Shown: piece by piece, positions 7,768 through 15,356 of the stretch
Layout: the number at the start of each line of letters is the position of its first letter
How positions within the stretch are numbered: the stretch's first letter is position 1
From: Clostridiales bacterium
Lineage (GTDB): Bacteria > Bacillota > Clostridia > Oscillospirales > QAMX01
Reading direction: 5' to 3'
Length of the DNA: 19,525 nt
Assembly: GCA_003149835.1 (NCBI GenBank)
Contig: QAMX01000152.1
Location: forward strand, 1 to 19,525
The notes under the pieces: generated by a model
What the model was told of the DNA's origin: nothing
The model's input: only the letters and a program-made list of their open reading frames with translations
Database searches by the model: none
Program-made: the position numbers and the translations under genes

Positions 7768-8622
7768 ATGAAATTATACGTTCTGCCCAACCCCCAGCGG
7801 GATGCGAACTTTGAGTTTACGCAGGCGGTCGCCCGGCTCTGCGCCGAGGCCGGCGCAGAGGTCGTTCTGCCGCCCGGCGTCGCCGTACCGCAGAGCGGCG
7901 CGCGCGTCGCCGCGGCCCGTTCCCCTTTTCTCGCCGAGATCCTGCCGGACGCGGTCGTCGTGCTCGGCGGCGACGGAACGCTTCTGCGCGCCTCGCGCGA
8001 GGCCGCGCCCCTGGGCATCCCGCTGATCGGCGTCAACCTCGGTACGGTCGGCTTTCTGACTGAGCTTGACCGGCGCGGGCTGCCCATGCTCCGCCGCGTC
8101 GTCGCCGGAGATTTTGAAATCGAAGAGCGGATGATGCTTCGCTGCGCGCTCTATCGCAGCGGCGAAGAAATCTATACCGCCTCGGCCCTCAACGATTGTA
8201 TCATCGCGCGCGGCGAGACTTTCCGCAACATCTCGCTGCGGCTCTATTCCGACGCGACGGAAATCAAAGCCTTTTCCGGCGACGGCCTCGTCGTCTCCAC
8301 GCCGACGGGTTCGACGGCGTATTCGCTTTCGGCGGGCGGCCCCGTCGTCGACCCCGAGGCGAGCGTTTTCGTCGTCACGCCCGTCTGCGCGCACGCGCTG
8401 TACGCCAAGTCCTTCGTCCTCAGCAGCAGCCGCGAGATCCGCGTCGCCACCGAGCAGACCGACGGCAAGGCGGTCCGGCTCTCCTGCGACGGCGTCGATT
8501 CAATCCCTTTATACGACGGAGACGTTGCCGTCGTCACCAAAAGCCCGCTGACGACCCGGCTCATCAAGCTGAACGGAAACGATTTTTTTGAAAAACTGAA
8601 CACCAAGCTGTCGGAGCGCTGA
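7768..8622 (+). CDS. nadK: NAD kinase
   Basis: NAD kinase phosphorylates NAD to NADP using ATP (or polyphosphate) and is the only route to NADP. The 284-residue protein has the GGDGT motif at 67-71 (phosphate transfer), and the conserved SGDGLVVSTPTGSTAYSLSAGGP region from about 170, which binds NAD and carries the catalytic site. The start is the ATG at 7768, which gives the family's MKLYVLPNP opening; GGAAAGG lies upstream with rather long spacing (about 13 nt). The frame is open for another 48 codons upstream, but these look like untranslated leader: they are rich in Arg/Pro/Ser and have no homology feel. Confidence 0.96.
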   Translation: MKLYVLPNPQRDANFEFTQAVARLCAEAGAEVVLPPGVAVPQSGARVAAARSPFLAEILPDAVVVLGGDGTLLRASREAAPLGIPLIGVNLGTVGFLTELDRRGLPMLRRVVAGDFEIEERMMLRCALYRSGEEIYTASALNDCIIARGETFRNISLRLYSDATEIKAFSGDGLVVSTPTGSTAYSLSAGGPVVDPEASVFVVTPVCAHALYAKSFVLSSSREIRVATEQTDGKAVRLSCDGVDSIPLYDGDVAVVTKSPLTTRLIKLNGNDFFEKLNTKLSER

Positions 8623-8670
8623 GCCGCAGTCTGAAATACAACGCGGCGAGGCCGCGGAACGGAGAAGCAC

Positions 8671-9123
8671 ATGAAGTTTCAACGCCATAATCTGATCTTG
8701 AAGCTGATCGAAGAGGAGCCGATCGAAACGCAGAAGGAGCTGTCGGACAGGCTCCGCGCGGCCGGCTTTCGCGTCACGCAGGCCACGGTTTCCCGCGACA
8801 TCAAGGAGCTTCGCCTCGTCAAGGTCTTAGACCACGACGACAAATACAAATACGCCGTCGCCGCGGCGGACGCGCCCGGGGAATTCGCCGCGCGCTTCCG
8901 CAATATTTTCCGGGAAAGCGTCGTCCGCATCGATTACGCCGGCCATATGGTCGTGATCAAAACGCTTTCCGGCGTCGCCAGCGCGGCGACCGCGGCCATC
9001 GACAACATGAACCTCCCCAATATCGTCGGCAGTCTCGCGGGCGACGACACGATCTTTCTGGTCATGCGCGACGAAAAACACGCCTGCGAGCTCTGCGCCG
9101 AGATACAAGCGATGTTAAAATAA
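8671..9123 (+). CDS. argR: Arginine repressor ArgR/AhrC
   Basis: ArgR is a hexameric, arginine-responsive DNA-binding protein that represses arginine biosynthesis and, in Firmicutes, activates catabolism. The 150-residue length is typical. The N-terminal winged helix-turn-helix spans about 1-70 (ETQKELSDRLRAAGFRVTQATVSRDIKEL), and the C-terminal oligomerisation and arginine-binding domain carries the signature GDDTIFLV near 130. GGAG precedes the ATG by about 7 nt. The gene sits in its standard place between nadK and recN. I saw no convincing ARG box in the window. Confidence 0.97.
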   Translation: MKFQRHNLILKLIEEEPIETQKELSDRLRAAGFRVTQATVSRDIKELRLVKVLDHDDKYKYAVAAADAPGEFAARFRNIFRESVVRIDYAGHMVVIKTLSGVASAATAAIDNMNLPNIVGSLAGDDTIFLVMRDEKHACELCAEIQAMLK

Positions 9124-9128
9124 CCGCG

Positions 9129-9148
9129 CCGCCGCTTTGCCGCGGCGG
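9129..9148 (+). other. GC hairpin between argR and recN
   Basis: CCGCCGC (9129-9135) pairs with GCGGCGG (9142-9148). No T tract follows. No LexA/DinR-type box (GAAC-N4-GTTC) is visible in the argR-recN gap, so SOS control of recN is not supported from this stretch. Confidence 0.35.
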
Positions 9149-9173
9149 TCTCGCCTGATGAGGGTACTGTGCT

Positions 9174-10871
9174 ATGCTGAAACTGCTCCACATTGAAAAC
9201 ATCGCCGTCGTCGCCCGCGCCGAAATTGCGTTTCAGCCCGGGTTCAACGTCCTGACGGGAGAGACGGGGGCGGGAAAATCCATCATCATCGACGCCATCG
9301 GCGCGCTGCTGGGCGAACGCACCTCACGCGACATCATCCGCACCGGGGAAAAGCAGGCGTTTGTATCCGCGGTCTTCGAGGACTGCGGCGAAGAGCTCCG
9401 CGGCCGTTTAGAAGCGCTCGGCCTGCCCGCCGGAGAGGCCGGGACGCTGACGGTGGCTCGGCGCGTCTACGCCGACGGCCGCAACCTCTGCCATGTCAAC
9501 GCCATGCCTACCCCGCTCTCGGCGCTGCGCGAGCTCGGCGCGCTGCTCTGCAAAAGCCTCGGCCAGCACGACAGCCGGTCGCTGCTCGATTCGGCCGAGC
9601 ACCTGAAAATCTTAGACCGGTTTGCCGAGACAGACGGGCTGCTCGCTGAATACACAGAGGCGCTGCAAGCGCTGAAAGCCATCCGCGCCGAACAGCGCGC
9701 CTTGCTCGCCGACAGCGGCAGCCTCGAACAGCGGCGCGACCTGCTGAGCTATACCATCAATGAGATCGAGTCCGCCAACGTCACCCCCGGCGAGGACGAC
9801 GAGCTGCTCGGCCGCCGGCTCGCCGCACAGAACGCTGAAAAAACCGTCTCCGCGCTCTCCGGCGCGCTGCGGGCGCTCCAAGGCTTTGACGGAACGGCGG
9901 CGGAAAGCGCCGAGGCCGCCGCGCGCGCGCTGCTGCCGCTCTGCGAGCACGGGGCGGCCGAGCTCGACAAGGCGTACGGTCAGCTCACGGAGGCCGCCGC
10001 GCTGCTGCGCGACAGCGCAGAAACCTTAGAAACGGCTCTGGAAGCCAGCAGCTTTTCCGAAAAAGAACTCGACGAGCTCGAAGCGCGGCTCTCGCTTTTG
10101 AATCAGCTCAAACGCAAATACGGCGGTACGCTCGAAGCCGTCTGCTCGGCGCTCGACGAGGCCCGCGCGGAACTTGACCGATTGGCGACCGTTGAGGAGC
10201 GCGCCGGCCGGCTCGCCGCCGATTACTCGGCGCAGTACCAAAAAACCTTGACCCTTGCAGAGCGGCTGTCAGAGACCCGCAAAGCCGCGGCGGAAATCTT
10301 TTCGGCGCGGATCTGCGAGGAGCTCGCCTATCTTCGGATGGCCGGATCGCGTTTTTCGGTGCGCTTTGCCCGCCGCGAGCGCGCGGGCCGCGTCATTCTC
10401 GGCGGCGACGGGATCGACCTCGCCGAATTTTATATCTCGGCCAACCGCGGCGAGCAGGAACGCCCGCTCGCCAAGACCGCTTCCGGCGGCGAACTGTCGC
10501 GGATCATGCTTGCGCTCAACACCGTGCAGACCGCCGACAATACGCCGACGCTCGTGTTCGACGAGATCGACGCGGGGATCAGCGGCGTCGCCGCCTCGCG
10601 CGTCGCCAAACGGCTCGCCGCGCTATCGGAAAAACGGCAGATCCTCTGCGTCACGCATCTGTCGCAGCTCGCGGTGTTCGCGGACGCGCACTTTTTGATC
10701 CGCAAGGCCGCGCAGGGCGAGCGGACGGTCACAGAGGTTTCGCCGCTCGACTTTGACGGCCGCGTTCTGGAAATCGCGCGTATCAACGGCGGCGAAACAA
10801 TTACCGACGCGACGCGCGCCGCCGCCGCCGACCAGCTCCGGCAGGCCCGCGACGAAAAGGCGCGCGGCTAA
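9174..10871 (+). CDS. recN: DNA repair protein RecN
   Basis: RecN is an SMC-like ATPase that acts early in double-strand-break repair and bridges DNA ends. The 565 residues show the N-terminal opening MLKLLHIENIAVV, Walker A GETGAGKS at 29-36, a long Glu/Ala/Leu-rich coiled-coil middle (about 150-370), the ABC signature TASGGELSRIML, and a Walker B in LVFDEIDAGISG, followed by the switch histidine in CVTHLSQLA. Start choice fits both the family and a GAGGG sequence about 9 nt upstream. It is the last gene of the rightward unit and is followed by a strong terminator. In many spore formers spoIVB and spo0A come next; here they do not. Confidence 0.97.
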   Translation: MLKLLHIENIAVVARAEIAFQPGFNVLTGETGAGKSIIIDAIGALLGERTSRDIIRTGEKQAFVSAVFEDCGEELRGRLEALGLPAGEAGTLTVARRVYADGRNLCHVNAMPTPLSALRELGALLCKSLGQHDSRSLLDSAEHLKILDRFAETDGLLAEYTEALQALKAIRAEQRALLADSGSLEQRRDLLSYTINEIESANVTPGEDDELLGRRLAAQNAEKTVSALSGALRALQGFDGTAAESAEAAARALLPLCEHGAAELDKAYGQLTEAAALLRDSAETLETALEASSFSEKELDELEARLSLLNQLKRKYGGTLEAVCSALDEARAELDRLATVEERAGRLAADYSAQYQKTLTLAERLSETRKAAAEIFSARICEELAYLRMAGSRFSVRFARRERAGRVILGGDGIDLAEFYISANRGEQERPLAKTASGGELSRIMLALNTVQTADNTPTLVFDEIDAGISGVAASRVAKRLAALSEKRQILCVTHLSQLAVFADAHFLIRKAAQGERTVTEVSPLDFDGRVLEIARINGGETITDATRAAAADQLRQARDEKARG

Positions 10872-10976
10872 AACCGCGCCTTTGCCCCGGCATCACAGCC
10901 ACCGCTTCTTCGCTTTCTCCCGTTCATCCCCATCGCCGCAGCGCGGTCTTCCCCACGGACACGCTGCGCATTCCGA

Positions 10977-11019
10977 GCCGCATGGAAAACATGAAATCTG
11001 TTTTCCATGCGGCTTTTTT
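10977..11019 (+). terminator. Rho-independent terminator of the dxs-recN unit
   Basis: A perfect 15-bp stem (10977-10991 with 10999-11013) around a 7-nt loop, followed at once by six T residues (11014-11019). A smaller 8-bp inverted repeat (AAGGCGCG/CGCGCCTT) spans the recN stop codon just upstream. Confidence 0.93.
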
Positions 11020-11223
11020 ATAGATTTTATAGCCGCAAAGCGCTTCTATGGCCCGCCGCCGCAAGATTCGCCGTATCCGAATCGGGCGTTGCTTTTCCAG
11101 CAGCTTCTATATCATTTTTTCATGTGATATTTAAAAATATAACTCCGTTTTCATGACGAATCACATTCTTTACTCGATATATATCATCATAATATTTTTC
11201 AAATTACATTTTTTCGACACATT

Positions 11224-11256
11224 TTGACAGAATTAATGCAACTATATCATTATAAT
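11224..11256 (+). promoter_or_regulatory. Promoter candidate for the vWA-ceramidase gene
   Basis: A perfect -35 TTGACA (11224-11229) is followed by TATCAT (11245-11250, 15-bp spacer) and a perfect TATAAT (11251-11256, 21-bp spacer). Neither spacing is ideal, so the exact -10 is uncertain, but the AT-rich context supports a promoter here. The leader would be about 220 nt. Confidence 0.55.
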
Positions 11257-11337
11257 TTATATACACGCAAGGCATCAGATTAACTTTTTTTAACGTCTCA
11301 GCGAAACAAGCTGCGCAAAATACCACTTTTAAAGCAA

Positions 11338-11382
11338 AACACTTCCGGCGCAGAAAGCCGCCAGCAACGCTCCGGTGTTTTT
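11338..11382 (+). promoter_or_regulatory. Possible attenuator hairpin in the leader
   Basis: AACAC (11338-11342) can pair with GTGTT (11375-11379), enclosing an inner GGCG/CGCC stem (11347-11350 with 11359-11362), and five T residues (11378-11382) end the structure. This is terminator-like and lies about 100 nt before the start codon. I could not match the leader to a known riboswitch class. Confidence 0.3.
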
Positions 11383-11479
11383 GGGAGACCTATCCAACAT
11401 ACAAATGATTTCGGTTGAATCGCTTCGCTTAAAAATGAAGCGTTCACAATATTGTCATCATATTAAAGGAGGAATTCGA

Positions 11480-14383
11480 ATGAAAAAACGGCAAATTCTC
11501 GCATTGCTGCTCGTGTGCGTGATGATGGTCGGCCTGCTGCCGGTCACGCCAGCCTCTGCGACCGAGGCCAGCGATCCCCTCGATGTCGTCATCGTTTTTG
11601 ACCGCTCATCGGCCATGGACGAGGACATTCTCACCTGTACGGAAAACCACACGCATAGCACCGGCGCTCTCTCCGGCTGCTACGAGACGCGCATGGCCGT
11701 CGCCAAGCGCACCGCGAAGGATCTGATCACGGAAATTATTGATCAGAACGACAATGCGAAGGTAGCCATTGTCACCTTTGCCAAAGAAGCCACCGTCGCA
11801 TATCATCTCACCTCCGTCAAAACGATCCTCCGCTCCACCATCAACGTCACCACCAAATCGCACAAGGCGGCGAATATCGAGGCCGGCCTTGTGACGGCGA
11901 CCAATTACCTGCAAGAAAACGGCAGAGCGGGCTCCCGCCGCGCCATCGTCCTCGTTTCCGCCGGACAAGCCAAGTATTATAACGATCCGCTCGACGAGCT
12001 CACGCTTGGCACAGGTCTCCTCATGACGTCAATCTGCACCGAGCAGACGCTTGATCAGGCGCATTTGACGAGGGATTTCGGTATGTCGATCTACTCGGTC
12101 GGCATCGGCGTCAACGACGATTCCCCGGCTGAACAGCTGCTGCTGGCGGCACAGGATCAGGGCTATTACACCAACGCCTCGGCCAATGCCGCGTCGAGCA
12201 TCGCCGCCGATTTAGCGGCCGGCGACGATCCGTTTGACGTCGCGGCTCCCGGTAGCACCTGGACCGTCGGCTTTGCCAAAGAGTCCCTGCTCCCCGACGG
12301 CGTGCCCTTTATGTCCTACAAGGTCGAGGATCTGCCCGCGACCGGTCTCCTGTACAGCCGGGATATTCTGAACGAGGACCTCTCCTTCGACCCGGACGAC
12401 CTTCCGGCCAACCTGAAAGCGCTGGTTTTGAAACTCAACGCGATGCAGGCCGACCCCAACCGCTATCCGTCGGCCATGGTGAAAACGCTGTCGAGCTTTA
12501 TCAACCGCGTGCTGCCGATTGACCCGCCTTTCAGCCCTGACTCTTTGCTGGCGAATTCCGCGACCTTCGCAAGCGACCTCGCCGCGTTCAACGCGCAGTT
12601 CGGCGCCGCCGAAACGGCTCTGACGGCCGGAACGGCCGACGTCCTCGCTGCTGCCGCGGCGCGCTATGTCGAAGCCGGCTCGACGCAGGAAGCCGCCGAA
12701 GCGGCTGCGGCGCAGAATTTCGCCGATTTCCTCGCCAACGGCTCCTCGGCCGACGCACAGCTCGACGCCGACTATCAGGCGCTGCTGTCTGAAATCAACG
12801 GCATGGAACTCACGGACTACACGCCCGAAGCTACCCAATACTATATGGCGGGCTTTGAGTTAGACTGGTCCTGCCTCGGCTATCTCGACGCCCCGTACGT
12901 TCGGGCCGCCTACATCGACGACAACACCGGCCGCGGAGGCATCATCCTCGTCTCCGTCGAGACCATCGGCATGGCGCGCGCCGATATCAACCGCATCCGC
13001 GACCGCCTCGCCCCCTTTATCCATGAAAACGGCATCCGCGAGGTACACATCCTCTCAGCGCACAACCACTCGACCATCGACACGATGGGCATCTGGGGGC
13101 CGATGCTCGAAGACGGCAAGGACGACGCCTATATGGAGCAGGTTATGACCAGCATCTGCGACGTCTCCGTCGCCGCTTATCACGCGCGCAAGACCGGTTC
13201 GCTCTATGTCGGTACCGTTGACGCCGGCGAACAGACCGGTTACCCCGAACTGCTCGTGGAGGACAGGAGATATCCGACGGTTACCGACAACGCCGAAATC
13301 ATCACGCGGTTCCGTTTCGCGCCTTCCGACGGTTCAAACGAGCTCTACATCGTTCACTTCGGCACGCACCTTGAAGCGCTGCAAGAAGCGAACCGGTATA
13401 TCAGCGCCGACTTCCTCGACCCGTTCCAGGATTATCTGGACACGCAGAATAACGACGCCGATTTCATGTTCTTCACCGGCGCCATCGGCGGCCTGATCCG
13501 CACCAACCGGTATCAGACGCTGCCCAGCGACTTTACGCCGCGCAACGAGGCGCATAAGCATTGGCGAGCCACGCAGCTCACCGGTAAACGCACGGGCGAG
13601 CTCGTTTGCAGCATCACCGCTGCGGATGAAATCGAGCTGGCGCCGAAGCTCAACACCGTCTCTACGGTCTTTGAAGCCGAGCTTGACAACTTCCTGCTCG
13701 CGCTGCTTGCGCAGCTGAACATCATCAACACGCGCACCTATATTAAGGATCTCGATACCGGCCTGCGCAACACGCACGACAGCATCGCCAGCCTTCAAAC
13801 GCTAGGCAGCGCCGCCGCCAACGCCCTGACGACGTATCTACGGTTGTTAAACGAGGGGACGCTCGATCAGCAGGAAATTCTCGTCCAGACGCTCATCGGT
13901 TTTGCCGACACCTATTATCAGGTCGTCTCAGACAATCTCGCCAACATCGCATCGAGCGAAATGCACTACTTTGAGTTCTACCAGAAAGACGGCGACCGTA
14001 TCAAGGGGCTCATCCTGATGCCGGGTGAAATCTTCCCCGAACTCGTCTACGGCGGAATGCTGGAAGGCGGTACCGGCGACTATTACAAGGATCCGCACAA
14101 CCCCGACGCGGAGCCGATTGATCTCCTCGTCGATATCGCCGAAGCCACAGGCCGCGATTTCGGCGACAATTATGAGGATCTGATCGTCCTCGGACAGGCC
14201 AACGATATGATGGGCTATATCGTCACGCCCAACGACTGGCTGTTGCATCCCACCCTGCCCTACATCAGCCAGTATCCGCAGGGCTCCTGGCGTCATCACT
14301 ACGAAGAGACGAACTCGGCCGGCCCCGATACGGCCTATGTCATCGCCGATACGTTCAGGGAACTGATCGGCAGGGCAAACTGA
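11480..14383 (+). CDS. Secreted protein: degenerate vWA domain plus neutral-ceramidase-like hydrolase
   Basis: The start ATG follows a strong AAAGGAGG 10 nt upstream, giving 967 residues. Residues 1-27 are a signal peptide (basic start, hydrophobic core, TPASA end). Residues about 36-247 read as a von Willebrand A fold (DVVIVFDRSSAMD, then KVAIVTFAKEA, RRAIVLVSAG, IYSVGIGV), with a degenerate MIDAS. From W261 (TWTVGFAKESLLPDGV), interrupted by an Ala-rich helical stretch, and again from about 456, it resembles neutral/alkaline ceramidases: AAYIDD...ILVSVETIGM, the HxHS pair H528/H530 in place of HTHSG, H626/H630 in IVHFGTH, PGE with E850, GQAND...GYIV near 905-915 and a late HHYEE. The ceramidase family hydrolyses amide-linked lipids using zinc; the substrate here is unknown. 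No LPXTG motif or membrane anchor is seen at the C-terminus, so it is probably released. It appears monocistronic. Confidence 0.8.
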   Translation: MKKRQILALLLVCVMMVGLLPVTPASATEASDPLDVVIVFDRSSAMDEDILTCTENHTHSTGALSGCYETRMAVAKRTAKDLITEIIDQNDNAKVAIVTFAKEATVAYHLTSVKTILRSTINVTTKSHKAANIEAGLVTATNYLQENGRAGSRRAIVLVSAGQAKYYNDPLDELTLGTGLLMTSICTEQTLDQAHLTRDFGMSIYSVGIGVNDDSPAEQLLLAAQDQGYYTNASANAASSIAADLAAGDDPFDVAAPGSTWTVGFAKESLLPDGVPFMSYKVEDLPATGLLYSRDILNEDLSFDPDDLPANLKALVLKLNAMQADPNRYPSAMVKTLSSFINRVLPIDPPFSPDSLLANSATFASDLAAFNAQFGAAETALTAGTADVLAAAAARYVEAGSTQEAAEAAAAQNFADFLANGSSADAQLDADYQALLSEINGMELTDYTPEATQYYMAGFELDWSCLGYLDAPYVRAAYIDDNTGRGGIILVSVETIGMARADINRIRDRLAPFIHENGIREVHILSAHNHSTIDTMGIWGPMLEDGKDDAYMEQVMTSICDVSVAAYHARKTGSLYVGTVDAGEQTGYPELLVEDRRYPTVTDNAEIITRFRFAPSDGSNELYIVHFGTHLEALQEANRYISADFLDPFQDYLDTQNNDADFMFFTGAIGGLIRTNRYQTLPSDFTPRNEAHKHWRATQLTGKRTGELVCSITAADEIELAPKLNTVSTVFEAELDNFLLALLAQLNIINTRTYIKDLDTGLRNTHDSIASLQTLGSAAANALTTYLRLLNEGTLDQQEILVQTLIGFADTYYQVVSDNLANIASSEMHYFEFYQKDGDRIKGLILMPGEIFPELVYGGMLEGGTGDYYKDPHNPDAEPIDLLVDIAEATGRDFGDNYEDLIVLGQANDMMGYIVTPNDWLLHPTLPYISQYPQGSWRHHYEETNSAGPDTAYVIADTFRELIGRAN

Positions 14384-14420
14384 CCTTGATTCACCGAATA
14401 TTTTGTCCGTTTGTAAAGTA

Positions 14421-14445
14421 AGCTGAACCCATGTGCGGTTTCAGC
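14421..14445 (+). other. Short hairpin after the vWA-ceramidase gene
   Basis: GCTGAACC pairs with GGTTTCAGC (one bulge) about 40 bp past the stop. No T tract follows. Confidence 0.3.
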
Positions 14446-14462
14446 GTCGCTTGACTGCGGGA

Positions 14463-14506
14463 GAGGCCGGAGGAAAACAAAAATTTCGTTGTTTTCCTCC
14501 GGCCTC
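14463..14506 (+). terminator. Long perfect hairpin, probable terminator of the vWA-ceramidase gene
   Basis: Bases 14463-14480 pair perfectly with 14489-14506 (18 bp) around an 8-nt loop. The tail is only modestly T-rich (CCTTTCT). With a stem this stable it probably ends or protects the transcript. Confidence 0.65.
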
Positions 14507-14598
14507 AGCCTTTCTGATGAGCAAAACACAGCGTCAGTTGATCAAGGGTTGACTTTTACAGCCGCTTGTTTATTCGCTGCGTCCACACAGACAAAACA

Positions 14599-14630
14599 AT
14601 CCCCAGCCGAAGACACTTTCGGCTGGGGAT
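14599..14630 (-). terminator. Terminator of the ydcF-like gene
   Basis: A perfect 13-bp stem (14599-14611 with 14618-14630) with a 6-nt loop. Read leftward it is followed by TTGTTTTGT, a good U-rich tail, and it lies 13 bp after the ydcF-like stop. It might also act on rightward transcripts, though with a poorer tail (CGCTTTGTTC). Confidence 0.8.
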
Positions 14631-14642
14631 CGCTTTGTTCGG

Positions 14643-15248
14643 TCATATTCCGATCAGATATTTTTTGAGATCATCTGCAAATTGATTTCCACAGCGAGCC
14701 AGCTCGCCTAATACCCGCTCAATGCCATATTCAAAAGTATGCCAATTATCCCGATTGATACCGTAGGCTTCAAAAGGACAAACGATCATTTCTGTTTCAG
14801 GAAACGCAAGCTGATAAAGCATCAGGCAGCGGCGAGCGTGAAAGGTCTTGCAGATGATGATCGCTTTTTTAATTTCAAGTCCGCTTTTATCAACAACAAC
14901 ACGTGACAGAAAGGCGTTATCCCTGGTGTGCCCCGCTTCGGTTTCGGCGTAAATGACCGTTTCCGGCACATCGTTTTGAATCAGCACATCGGTCAAAAAT
15001 TCGGAGTCCGTTTGATAGTCTTTCTTGTAAATATCCTGTTTTGATTTCGCACCGGCAAACTTTCCGCTTTTCACGCTTACTCCACCGGACGGCAGGAGTT
15101 TATCCGCATATCCTTGCTTGTAAAGTTTTGCGGCATATTCGCCCTGCTCAGGAAATGAACCGCCGGGCAAAAAAATGATATCTGCTTTTTGCGGCTTATC
15201 GTCAACAAAAATGAAATTTGTTATGTCGGCAATTATGCGGTTATTCAT
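14643..15248 (-). CDS. YdcF/SanA-like protein (DUF218)
   Basis: DUF218 proteins are small Rossmann-like proteins tied to envelope or cell-wall metabolism; their exact reaction is not settled. The 201 residues show the family pattern: ADIIFLPGGS at 22-31, YKQGYADKLLPSGG, then E-x-GHTRDNAFLSR, and IIICKTFHARRC near the end. There is no signal peptide or membrane anchor, unlike SanA itself. The start is the ATG at 15246-15248, preceded by GAGGAG (15258-15263) 9 nt upstream; an extension to a TTG at 15272 would bury that site. Codon use is visibly AT-richer than in all neighbours, and the gene has its own promoter and terminator, which suggests a separately acquired one-gene unit. Confidence 0.88.
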   Translation of the reverse strand: MNNRIIADITNFIFVDDKPQKADIIFLPGGSFPEQGEYAAKLYKQGYADKLLPSGGVSVKSGKFAGAKSKQDIYKKDYQTDSEFLTDVLIQNDVPETVIYAETEAGHTRDNAFLSRVVVDKSGLEIKKAIIICKTFHARRCLMLYQLAFPETEMIVCPFEAYGINRDNWHTFEYGIERVLGELARCGNQFADDLKKYLIGI

Positions 15249-15287
15249 GCACTCCCACTCCTCGTTCTGCAAAAAGTCCTCACATAC

Positions 15288-15302
15288 ATGATATTATATC
15301 AT
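15288..15302. promoter_or_regulatory. Palindrome over the -10 of the ydcF-like promoter, possible operator
   Basis: Two perfect 7-bp arms, ATGATAT and ATATCAT, flank a single central T. It covers the -10 hexamer, a position where a bound repressor would block transcription. Part of the symmetry follows from the AT-rich -10 itself, so this may be chance. Confidence 0.4.
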
Positions 15303-15321
15303 ACGCCGCATAGGTTTACAA
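15293..15321 (-). promoter_or_regulatory. Promoter of the ydcF-like gene
   Basis: Minus strand: -35 TTGTAA (15321-15316), 17-bp spacer, perfect -10 TATAAT (15298-15293), with TG one base before the -10 making it extended. Transcription would start near 15286, with a leader of about 38 nt. Confidence 0.8.
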
Positions 15322-15356
15322 TCAGGAAGCCGTTGAATCGGACAGGAACCTGTGCC

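Larger units (their letters stand above)
10872..11479. other. Intergenic region between recN and the vWA-ceramidase gene
   Basis: This 608-bp stretch begins with the recN terminator and then changes sharply in base composition: from about 11090 to 11480 it is much richer in A and T than the coding DNA around it. It contains a promoter candidate near 11224-11256, a probable leader with a hairpin plus T run at 11338-11382, and a smaller hairpin at 11421-11442 (CGCTTC/GAAGCG). A frame extension of the next gene reaches 11375 but has no ribosome binding site. No gene is called. Confidence 0.7.

Noticed and set aside
11338..11400. c-di-GMP-I riboswitch, suggested by a GCGCAGAAAGCC-like segment
   Set aside because: The required GCAAA...GACGCAAAGCC arrangement and the tetraloop receptor are not present.
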